Shown one piece after another: positions 1 to 5,392 of a stretch of DNA of 5,392 nucleotides; positions within the stretch are counted from its first letter, which is position 1; each line of letters begins with the position of its first letter. Made by a program: the position numbers and the translations under genes. Below the pieces are notes generated by a model that made no database searches, had not been told where the DNA came from, and was given only the letters and a program-made list of their open reading frames with translations. Source of the stretch: Candidatus Omnitrophota bacterium (GTDB lineage: Bacteria; Omnitrophota; Omnitrophia; Omnitrophales; Abzuiibacteriaceae); NCBI GenBank assembly GCA_016206995.1, contig JACQQN010000116.1, positions 1 to 5,392 of the forward strand. The letters are read 5' to 3'.

Positions 1-23
1 AAAAAACAAAGGTTGGATAAGTT

Positions 24-30
24 GGAGGAG
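24..30 (+). promoter_or_regulatory. Strong Shine-Dalgarno site of ilvC
   Basis: The heptamer GGAGGAG lies just before the ATG at 33, with about four bases between its GGAGG core and the start codon. It is the strongest ribosome binding site in the window. It fixes the ilvC start and suggests that this gene is translated more efficiently than leuA and aroE, which have no comparable site. Confidence 0.85.
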
Positions 31-32
31 TC

Positions 33-1058
33 ATGACAAAAATTTATTATGATCGAGATGCAGATTTAAATTTACTTAAAGGAAAGAAAATTGCCATTGT
101 GGGTTACGGGATTCAGGGCCGCGGCCAAGGTTTAAACCTTCGTGATTCTGGAATTGACGTAATCGTCAGCCAACGGCCAGGTGGTAAGAATTATGAGCTC
201 GCCGTTGAAGATGGTTTTACGCCAATCAGCGCGCGCGAAGCTGCAGAACAAGCGGATATCATCCAGATTCTCACGCAGGATCATTTACAGGCGGAAATTT
301 ACGCAAAGGATATTGAGCCAGTTCTTAAAAAAGGGAAATCACTTCTTTTTTCACACGGATTTAACATTCATTTTGGCTATATCAAACCCCCGAAAACAGT
401 TGATGTGTTTATGGTGGCACCGAAGGGGCCAGGCGCGCTTGTCCGATCCCAATTTGTAGAAGGCGCAGGCGTACCATGTTTGGTTGCGGTCGCACAAAAT
501 GTGAGCGGTCAAGCGTTGCAGCTAGCACTTGCTTGTGCAAAAGCAGTTGGTGGAACGCGTGCGGGTGTAATTGAAACATCATTTCGCGAAGAGACAGAAA
601 CAGATCTTTTTGGAGAGCAATCCGTGCTTTGCGGAGGGCTTTCAGAGTTGATCCGTGCTGGTTTTGAAACGCTTGTCGAAGCAGGTTATGCGCCCGAGAT
701 GGCTTATTTTGAATGTCTGCACGAGGTTAAATTAATTACGGATGCAGTATTTGCAAGTGGGATTTCAGGGATGCACCGACGCGTTTCAGATACCGCTGAA
801 TATGGTGACTATACGCGTGGGAAACGTGTAATTACAAAAGAAACGCGCAAAGAAATGAAAAAAATTCTTTCCGAAATTCAATCTGGTGCTTTTGCGAAGG
901 AATGGATGGAAGAAAATAAAAAAGGCCGCCCCAATTTTAATAAATTCCGCGAAACCTGCGACCAGCACCCGATCGAGAAGGTTGGCAGCGAACTTCGCCG
1001 AATGATGCCCTGGATTGCTAATTCTCTCGAGAAAAAACCACAGGCCGCTTCTCGGTAA
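33..1058 (+). CDS. ilvC: Ketol-acid reductoisomerase (class I, short form)
   Basis: This 341-residue cytosolic enzyme isomerises and reduces 2-acetolactate or 2-aceto-2-hydroxybutyrate to the dihydroxy acids of valine and isoleucine synthesis, using NAD(P)H and Mg2+. Its length fits class I enzymes. The Rossmann domain starts at about residue 17 with the dinucleotide motif GYGIQG (24-29). Catalytic features seen are His108 in SHGFNIHF, Lys131 in APKGPG, the metal ligands Asp191 and Glu195 in ETETDLFGEQ, Glu227 and Glu231 in FECLHE, and Ser252 in VSDTAEYGDY. The knotted C-terminal domain (about 184-330) is intact. Oddities are in the cofactor site: GYGIQGRGQG replaces the usual GYGSQGHAHA-like run, and the loop after the second strand reads QRPGGKN (47-53), without the Ser/Thr residues that usually hold the NADPH 2'-phosphate. 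Cofactor preference is therefore uncertain, but family identity is not. The ATG at 33 is backed by a strong ribosome binding site. leuA follows on the same strand. Confidence 0.97.
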   Translation: MTKIYYDRDADLNLLKGKKIAIVGYGIQGRGQGLNLRDSGIDVIVSQRPGGKNYELAVEDGFTPISAREAAEQADIIQILTQDHLQAEIYAKDIEPVLKKGKSLLFSHGFNIHFGYIKPPKTVDVFMVAPKGPGALVRSQFVEGAGVPCLVAVAQNVSGQALQLALACAKAVGGTRAGVIETSFREETETDLFGEQSVLCGGLSELIRAGFETLVEAGYAPEMAYFECLHEVKLITDAVFASGISGMHRRVSDTAEYGDYTRGKRVITKETRKEMKKILSEIQSGAFAKEWMEENKKGRPNFNKFRETCDQHPIEKVGSELRRMMPWIANSLEKKPQAASR

Positions 1059-1075
1059 AACGAGCACCTTTGTAA

Positions 1076-1137
1076 GAGGCGTCATAAACGACCGAAGCAA
1101 TTTGGGAACTAAAACTTCTCCGGCCGACAGACGTCTC
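1076..1137 (+). other. Possible long-range stem in the ilvC-leuA gap
   Basis: GAGGCGTC (1076-1083) can pair with GACGTCTC (1130-1137) in eight consecutive positions, seven Watson-Crick and one G-U. The loop between them is 46 bases. The stem ends about 21 bases before the leuA ATG. The gap shows no T-box sequence, no U-run after the stem and no leucine-rich leader peptide, so a known attenuator is not indicated. It may be a leader structure or a processing site, or it may be chance. Confidence 0.25.
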
Positions 1138-1158
1138 AAATAACATAGAAAATTGAAA

Positions 1159-2709
1159 ATGGAAACGAAAAGAAAAATTTATATTTTTGATACAACACTT
1201 AGAGATGGCGAGCAATGTCCTGGCGCTTCTCTCACGCCTTCTGAAAAACTTGAAATTGCAAGGCAGCTTGAGCGTTTAAATGTGGATATTATTGAGGCTG
1301 GGTTTCCTGCTGCCTCTATGGGCGAAATCGAGGCCATCCAACAAATTTCAAAGGCGCTCAAGCGCCCGGTGATTTGCGGGCTTGCTCGAATGGTGGAGCA
1401 GGATATTGATGCAGTTCGCCAAGCGTTGAAGTACGCTAAAAAGAAACGCCTTCACGTTTTCTTGGCGACTTCGAAAATTCACCGGGAATATAAACTCAAA
1501 AAAAATCAGAGCGAAATCTTAAAATTGTCTGTCGAAAAAATCCGCTACGGAAAGCGTTTTTTTGATGATATTGAATTTTCACCGGAAGATGCATCTCGGA
1601 CCGAACGGGATTTTTTAGTTGAGGTGATTGGGGCTGCGATTGATGCCGGTGCTACAACGGTTAACATCCCCGATACGGTTGGTTATGCGTTGCCTAATGA
1701 GTTTGGAGATTTAATCCAGTTTTTGGTTCGAAAACTTCCAGCTCTTGGAAGTGAAGTAAATCTTTCTGTCCACTGTCATAATGATTTAGGCTTGGCGGTT
1801 GCGAATTCGCTTGCGGCGGTACGAAATGGTGCCAATCAAGTGGAATGTACGGTGAATGGAATTGGAGAGCGAGCGGGGAATGCAGCACTTGAAGAAATCG
1901 TTATGGCGATTGATACCCGGCAAGATGAAACGGGTTTTCGCGATTCATTTACTGAAATTTGTGCGGAAGAAATTATAAAATCGTCACGCCTTGTGTCACG
2001 CTTAACAGGAATGGTGGTGCAACCCAATAAAGCAATTGTGGGCCGGAATGCTTTTTCTCATGAGTCGGGAATTCATCAAGACGGCATTTTGAAATTGCGT
2101 CAAACGTATGAGATCATTGATCCCAAACGGATTGGCCTTTCAGGCAGCCAATTAATTTTAGGAAAACATTCAGGCCGCCATGCATTCCGCGAGCGGTTGG
2201 AGAAATTGAATTTTCATTTATCACCTAAGGAAACGGACGCAGTTTTTGAACGTTTCAAACGTCTTGCGGATCAGAAAAAGTATGTCTTCGATCGTGACAT
2301 CGAAACCATTGTCGAAGAACAAATGTCGAGAATTCCAGAGACCTGGCAACTTGTTTATCTGAAAACCTCAAGTGAAACTGGCGAGAAACCAAAAGCAACC
2401 ATTCGCTTAAAGCAAAAGAAGAAAGTTTATGAAGCAAGTTCAAGTGGCGACGGTCCGGTAGACGCTTGTTACAAAGCGATCGAAAAAATTGTTAAGATGA
2501 ATGTCAAGTTGGTTGATTATGCGATCCAATCGGCTACCAGCGGTAAAGATGCTGTTGGTGAAGTGAATGTGAAGTTGGAAATGGGGGGTCAAGAGGTCCA
2601 AGGGCGCGGGACCAGTACTGACGTGATTGAAGCAAGTGTGAAGGCTTATCTTTTCGCCCTTAATAAAATTTGTGCTCAATTTGGGAAAGTGAAGCGAGCA
2701 CCTGTTTGA
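1159..2709 (+). CDS. leuA: 2-isopropylmalate synthase (full length, with leucine-binding regulatory domain)
   Basis: The enzyme condenses acetyl-CoA with 2-oxoisovalerate to give 2-isopropylmalate, the first committed step of leucine synthesis. From the ATG at 1159 it has 516 residues, close to the E. coli LeuA size. The TIM-barrel catalytic domain (about 5-275) shows FDTTLRDGEQ with Arg15 and metal ligand Asp16, the metal-binding pair His205 and His207 in SVHCHNDLG, NIPDTVGYALP, and NGIGERAGN with Asn241. The linker region carries FSHESGIHQDG with the conserved histidines and LGKHSGRHAF. A LeuA dimer domain (about 385-505), with GDGPVDACYKAI and GRGTSTDVIEAS, implies leucine feedback inhibition. 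That architecture and the motif set favour LeuA over citramalate or homocitrate synthase. An in-frame TTG at 1153 would add two residues. I prefer the ATG, but no good ribosome binding site precedes either start. leuC, leuD and leuB do not follow directly; aroE does. Confidence 0.95.
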   Translation: METKRKIYIFDTTLRDGEQCPGASLTPSEKLEIARQLERLNVDIIEAGFPAASMGEIEAIQQISKALKRPVICGLARMVEQDIDAVRQALKYAKKKRLHVFLATSKIHREYKLKKNQSEILKLSVEKIRYGKRFFDDIEFSPEDASRTERDFLVEVIGAAIDAGATTVNIPDTVGYALPNEFGDLIQFLVRKLPALGSEVNLSVHCHNDLGLAVANSLAAVRNGANQVECTVNGIGERAGNAALEEIVMAIDTRQDETGFRDSFTEICAEEIIKSSRLVSRLTGMVVQPNKAIVGRNAFSHESGIHQDGILKLRQTYEIIDPKRIGLSGSQLILGKHSGRHAFRERLEKLNFHLSPKETDAVFERFKRLADQKKYVFDRDIETIVEEQMSRIPETWQLVYLKTSSETGEKPKATIRLKQKKKVYEASSSGDGPVDACYKAIEKIVKMNVKLVDYAIQSATSGKDAVGEVNVKLEMGGQEVQGRGTSTDVIEASVKAYLFALNKICAQFGKVKRAPV

Positions 2710-2775
2710 TTTTGTGTCCTGGTTTTTTCCAAGAATTCATTTGCAGTTTAAAGTTGATTGAGAATAGATTACCGC

Positions 2776-3630
2776 ATGAATGACGAAATTAAAGTATTCG
2801 GTTTGTTCGGCTGCCCCCTGTCACATTCTCTTTCCCCCGCGATGCATAATGCTGCTTTGAAGGCTTTAGGAATTCCGGGCATGTATTTTGTATTTGAACG
2901 AAATCAAAAACAATTTCTTAACTTAGTTCGAACGAAGAAAAAAATGATTCTGGACGGGTTTAACGTCACCATTCCTTACAAGGAGCTGGTCATGCCGTTT
3001 CTTGATGTAACGGACCAACTCGCAAAAATTGCAGGGGCAGTGAACACGGTGAAACGTGTTAACAATCGTTGGTTTGGATACAATACGGATATTGTTGGCT
3101 TTCAATCAGGCCTTTTGGAGGCGCGATTTCGTGCACGGGGAAAGAAAGCTGTGATTTTAGGTGCCGGTGGCGCTGCACGCGCGGTTTTAGTGGCGCTTGC
3201 AAATCAGAAGATTCGTGAGGTGTATTTTTTTGACGTTCGTTCAGAAAAATCAAACCAAGTTGTCCGGGAGTTTCAGAGGCGTTTTCCTAAAGTTCGGATG
3301 GTGCCGCTCAAAGGGTTAGATGAAGTAAAAAGGGAACTTCAAAATGCTGATTTATTGGTGAATGCAAGCGGGGTTGGTTTGAAAAAAAATGATTCTTCTC
3401 CCATTCCAGACTCATTTTTTCCTCGAAAGAGAATTCTGGTGTATGATTTAATTTATCATCCTAAAGAGCCTGTTTTGTTGAAACAGGCAAAAAGACTAGG
3501 GCACCGAGTGATGAATGGTGAGACCATGCTTGTCCAACAAGGTGCCCGCGCTTTTGAAATTTGGACAGAAAAAAAGGCTCCGGTTCTTTTGATGCGAAAG
3601 GCACTTCGAAATGCACTCTGTGGCAAATGA
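2776..3630 (+). CDS. aroE: Shikimate dehydrogenase
   Basis: The enzyme reversibly reduces 3-dehydroshikimate to shikimate, the fourth step of the shikimate pathway, in the cytosol. The 284-residue length is normal. The substrate domain shows SHSLSP (16-21), NVTIPYK with catalytic Lys69, AGAVNT with Asn90, and GYNTDIVGF with catalytic Asp105. The nucleotide domain has GAGGAARAV (129-137). The C-terminal part has DLIYHP (224-229) and NGETMLVQQGARAFEIWT with the substrate-binding glutamine at about 255. One oddity is the segment after the second nucleotide-domain strand, which reads FDVRS (152-156) instead of the NRT motif typical of NADP-dependent AroE; an acidic residue there could favour NAD. 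Another is NASGVGL (196-202), which replaces the usual NATPxGM-like run. The ATG at 2776 matches family N-termini. An in-frame TTG at 2758 would add six residues, and neither start has a clear ribosome binding site. The end overlaps the prepilin peptidase gene. Confidence 0.94.
   Translation: MNDEIKVFGLFGCPLSHSLSPAMHNAALKALGIPGMYFVFERNQKQFLNLVRTKKKMILDGFNVTIPYKELVMPFLDVTDQLAKIAGAVNTVKRVNNRWFGYNTDIVGFQSGLLEARFRARGKKAVILGAGGAARAVLVALANQKIREVYFFDVRSEKSNQVVREFQRRFPKVRMVPLKGLDEVKRELQNADLLVNASGVGLKKNDSSPIPDSFFPRKRILVYDLIYHPKEPVLLKQAKRLGHRVMNGETMLVQQGARAFEIWTEKKAPVLLMRKALRNALCGK
3597..3601 (+). promoter_or_regulatory. Ribosome binding site of the prepilin peptidase gene, inside aroE
   Basis: AAAGG lies nine bases before the ATG at 3611, within the last codons of aroE. 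It supports the ATG at 3611 over the in-frame GTG at 3620. Because it is inside the upstream coding region, ribosomes finishing aroE could open or re-use it, which fits translational coupling. Confidence 0.45.
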
Positions 3631-4390
3631 TTTAATTCTTCTTATTTTTGGGCTTTGTGTTGGGAGTTTTTTGAATGTGTGCATTCACCGGTTTTTGCGT
3701 GGTGAATCAATCGTAACGCCACGTTCCTATTGTCCTGCATGTCGAAAACCCATTGCATGGTATGACAATATTCCTTTGTTCAGTTTTATTATTTTAGGTG
3801 GGAAATGCCGAAAATGCACTGTGCCCATCTCACCGCGTTATTTTTTTATTGAATTATTGACCGGCCTTGCTTTTGTTGGTTCCATTCATTATTTTGGTTG
3901 GACAGCTGAAGGGGCGGCCAGCATTGTTTTTTTAACTTTTTTGTTGGGAATGAGCGCAACGGATTTGGAAGAGCGTATCATCCCAGATGAAATGAGTCTT
4001 CCGGGCATCATGATCGGCCTTCTTTTTTCTTTAAGTTTCCCTGTTCTGCAGCAGGAAGCCAGCCGCTGGCAAGGGCTTCTTCAGAGTTTTTTCGGAATGG
4101 TTGCTGGCGGCGGCATGATTTATGCTGCGGGCGTTTTTGGTGAACTTCTTTTTCGCAAAGAAAGCATGGGTGGAGGTGATATAAAGCTCATGGCAATGGT
4201 TGGTGCATTTTTAGGATGGAAAGAAGCTATTCTTGTTTTTTTTCTGGCTCCAATCCTTGCGTTACCGATTGGTCTTTATATGAAGTTTCAAAAAAAGGAA
4301 GATTATATACCTTACGGGCCGTTTCTTTCGCTCGCCGGAGTGATCATTCTTTTCTTTGGTGATTTTCTGATTCGGTTCTTTTTTCTATAA
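3611..4390 (+). CDS. pilD: Type IV prepilin peptidase / N-methyltransferase (PilD/GspO family, peptidase A24)
   Basis: This is a polytopic inner-membrane aspartic protease that removes the leader of type IV prepilins or type II secretion pseudopilins. Full family members also N-methylate the new N-terminus. Of its 259 residues, a first membrane segment (about 7-24) ends in GSFLNVCIHR. The cytoplasmic zinc-binding N-domain follows, with two CxxC pairs (Cys41/Cys44 and Cys66/Cys69) around the WYDNIP block at 50-55. Further hydrophobic segments lie at about 79-95, 102-116, 128-146, 156-178, 195-225 and 235-257. The catalytic aspartates are Asp118 in TDLEERIIPDE and Asp190 in MGGGDIKLMAMVGAFLGW. 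Both the methyltransferase-associated domain and the protease domain therefore look intact. The gene starts 20 bases before the aroE stop. No pilin, pilB, pilC or gsp genes are in view, so whether it serves pili, secretion or DNA uptake cannot be told. The gene symbol follows the general family name. Confidence 0.95.
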   Translation: MHSVANDLILLIFGLCVGSFLNVCIHRFLRGESIVTPRSYCPACRKPIAWYDNIPLFSFIILGGKCRKCTVPISPRYFFIELLTGLAFVGSIHYFGWTAEGAASIVFLTFLLGMSATDLEERIIPDEMSLPGIMIGLLFSLSFPVLQQEASRWQGLLQSFFGMVAGGGMIYAAGVFGELLFRKESMGGGDIKLMAMVGAFLGWKEAILVFFLAPILALPIGLYMKFQKKEDYIPYGPFLSLAGVIILFFGDFLIRFFFL

Positions 4391-4403
4391 CGGTTTTTAA
4401 TTC

Positions 4404-4416
4404 CCGCCAGGGGCGG
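4404..4416 (+). other. Short GC-rich hairpin between pilD and aroC
   Basis: CCGCC (4404-4408) pairs with GGCGG (4412-4416) around a three-base loop, and two or three A-T pairs can extend it if the C at 4403 is bulged out. It sits in the 52-base gap, 14 bases after the pilD stop and about 26 bases before the aroC start codon. No T-run follows on either strand, so an intrinsic terminator is unlikely. A pause, processing or translation-modulating role is possible but unproven. Confidence 0.3.
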
Positions 4417-4430
4417 AATAACATCTAACA

Positions 4431-4437
4431 AAAGGTG
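4431..4437 (+). promoter_or_regulatory. Ribosome binding site deciding the GTG start of aroC
   Basis: AAAGGTG ends five bases before the GTG at 4443, a good spacing. No ATG in this frame lies near the expected N-terminus. The first in-frame ATG would cut off the conserved GESHG motif, so this site and the conserved N-terminus together fix the GTG as the start. Confidence 0.65.
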
Positions 4438-4442
4438 CGAAC

Positions 4443-5392
4443 GTGTTTCAATACATAACAGCAGGCGAATCTCACGGCGCCTATTTAACGGCAATTTTGG
4501 AAGGCATGCCAAGCGGTCTTGTACTTGATGAAGAATTTATCCAACGCGAACTTTGGCGGAGGCAGCAAGGATATGGGCGCGGCGGCCGCCAAAAGATTGA
4601 AAAAGACGAAGTCAAGCTGACGAGTGGGATTTACCAGGGCAAGACAACTGGAGCGCCCATTGGTTTTCTTTTGGCCAATAAAGATGTCACCATTGATAAG
4701 CTGCCACAACTCTTCCGTCCACGTCCCGGTCATGCAGATTTGGCGGGTTCGCTCAAGTATCAAGAGGGAATCCGAGAAATTTTAGAGCGCGCCAGTGCCC
4801 GTGAAACTGTCATGCGGGTTGCTGTTGGTGCGGCCGCAAAACTTTTTCTAAGAGAATTTGGAATTTGGGTTGCGTCTCATGTGGTACAAATTGGCGAAGC
4901 GCGCTTGGATGATCGAGATGTTTCGATTGAAGAAATTGCCGAAAAAACAAAAAATTCTCCAGTCGGCTGCGTTTCTGAGAAAGTTGAAGAGCAAATGATT
5001 GCGGCAATCGACCAAGCCATCAAGAATAACGACTCGCTCGGCGGTGTTTTTGAAGTTCGTGCGAAGGGAGTTCCGGTTGGGCTTGGTTCCCATGTTGATT
5101 ATCGCAGAAAATTAGACGGCCGGATTGCGCAAGGACTCATGAGCCTTCAGTCAGTCAAAGGAGTAGCTTTCGGTTTGGGATTTCGACTTGCCGGAATTTT
5201 TGGCTCAGAAGCGCACGATGAAATTGTTTATTCTAAGGAACGTGGTTACCATCATTTGACGAACCGGGCTGGTGGTATTGAAGGCGGAATGTCAAATGGC
5301 GAGGAAATTGTCGTCCGAGCAACGATGAAACCAATTTCTACATTAAGGCGGGCACTGCGGTCAGTCAATATGAAAACAAAATCGGAAGAGAA
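4443..5392 (+). CDS. aroC: Chorismate synthase (3' end cut by the window edge)
   Basis: The enzyme converts 5-enolpyruvylshikimate 3-phosphate to chorismate, the last common step to aromatic amino acids and folate, using reduced FMN that is not consumed overall. The reading frame opens at GTG 4443 and stays open to the window end, giving 316 complete codons. The family usually has about 350-400 residues, so some 40-80 are missing beyond the edge. Motifs seen are ITAGESHG with catalytic His11, GRGGRQKIEKD (45-55), RPGHADLAG with the second catalytic His97, the signature ERASARETVMRVAVGAAAK (115-133), DGRIAQGLMSLQSVKGV (225-241) with the motif GLGF just after it, and TNRAGGIEGGMSNG (273-286). 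The early part is intact, with no frameshift. The GRGGRQKIEKD form resembles chorismate synthases of Firmicutes and many non-proteobacterial lineages. It lies on the same strand as aroE and is separated from it only by the prepilin peptidase gene. Confidence 0.95.
   Translation, partial: MFQYITAGESHGAYLTAILEGMPSGLVLDEEFIQRELWRRQQGYGRGGRQKIEKDEVKLTSGIYQGKTTGAPIGFLLANKDVTIDKLPQLFRPRPGHADLAGSLKYQEGIREILERASARETVMRVAVGAAAKLFLREFGIWVASHVVQIGEARLDDRDVSIEEIAEKTKNSPVGCVSEKVEEQMIAAIDQAIKNNDSLGGVFEVRAKGVPVGLGSHVDYRRKLDGRIAQGLMSLQSVKGVAFGLGFRLAGIFGSEAHDEIVYSKERGYHHLTNRAGGIEGGMSNGEEIVVRATMKPISTLRRALRSVNMKTKSEE

Noticed and set aside
3..20. Possible C-terminal tail of an upstream gene ending in TAA at 18-20, such as the acetolactate synthase small subunit expected before ilvC.
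   Set aside because: Only five codons are visible and they match no recognisable C-terminus, so the frame and the gene cannot be supported.
181..459. Plus-strand open frame of 92 codons inside ilvC.
   Set aside because: It is out of frame within the conserved Rossmann domain of ilvC and its translation has no family features.
786..1139. Minus-strand open frame of 117 codons opposite the end of ilvC.
   Set aside because: It lies mostly opposite conserved ilvC sequence, has a low-complexity Phe-rich translation and resembles no known family. It is a shadow of the real gene.
1102..1146. Promoter for leuA using TTGGGA at 1102 or TAACAT at 1141.
   Set aside because: Neither element has a partner at proper spacing, so no promoter is called.
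1204..1224. Cys instead of Ser in the LeuA motif DGEQCPGAS as a sign of altered substrate use.
   Set aside because: The position varies between family members, and the rest of the active site and regulatory domain are typical of 2-isopropylmalate synthase.
2710..2775. Promoter or terminator between leuA and aroE: a TTGCAG with a TAGATT about 18 bases later, and a T-run at 2723-2728.
   Set aside because: The promoter match is poor and would place the transcription start at or beyond the start codon. The T-run has only a three-pair stem around it rather than a stem before it.
4236..4243. Run of eight T bases inside the prepilin peptidase gene as a slippage or termination site.
   Set aside because: The frame continues normally through a hydrophobic segment with Phe codons, no stem precedes it, and such runs are common in AT-rich membrane-protein genes.
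4485..4763. Minus-strand open frame of 92 codons opposite the start of aroC.
   Set aside because: The plus strand here encodes conserved chorismate synthase motifs, so the reverse frame is a by-product of codon use.

Overview
This is a dense, single-strand segment of a bacterial chromosome that carries amino-acid biosynthesis genes. Five protein genes all read on the plus strand: ilvC (ketol-acid reductoisomerase), leuA (2-isopropylmalate synthase), aroE (shikimate dehydrogenase), a type IV prepilin peptidase of the PilD/GspO family, and aroC (chorismate synthase), which runs off the right edge. I see no RNA genes, mobile elements, CRISPR arrays or clear terminators. No gene-free stretch exceeds about 100 bases.

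Layout. Positions 1-32 hold only the ribosome binding site of ilvC and perhaps the tail of an earlier gene. ilvC (33-1058) is followed by a gap of 100 bases (1059-1158) that contains a possible long-range stem, then leuA (1159-2709). A gap of 66 bases precedes aroE (2776-3630). The prepilin peptidase gene (3611-4390) overlaps the end of aroE by 20 bases, and after 52 bases aroC begins at a GTG (4443). The spacing, the shared strand and the lack of visible terminators fit one transcription unit or two closely linked ones, but no promoter can be named with confidence.

How the genes work together. IlvC makes the dihydroxy-acid precursors of valine and isoleucine. LeuA draws off 2-oxoisovalerate as the first committed step to leucine. 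AroE and AroC are the fourth and last steps of the shikimate pathway to chorismate. The unit therefore joins branched-chain and aromatic amino-acid synthesis. The prepilin peptidase is the outsider: it is an inner-membrane aspartic protease that matures type IV pilins or type II secretion pseudopilins.

Organism. The protein sequences are clearly bacterial, base composition is moderate (somewhat below half G+C by eye), and an isolated PilD implies type IV pili, a type II secretion system or a competence system. A Gram-negative-like lineage outside the best-known model groups is plausible (an uncultured candidate phylum such as Omnitrophota would fit), but the window does not prove it.

I do not find a convincing undescribed system here. 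The points most worth a second look are the unusual cofactor-binding loop of IlvC, a possibly related change in AroE, and the translationally coupled prepilin peptidase inside a shikimate gene pair.
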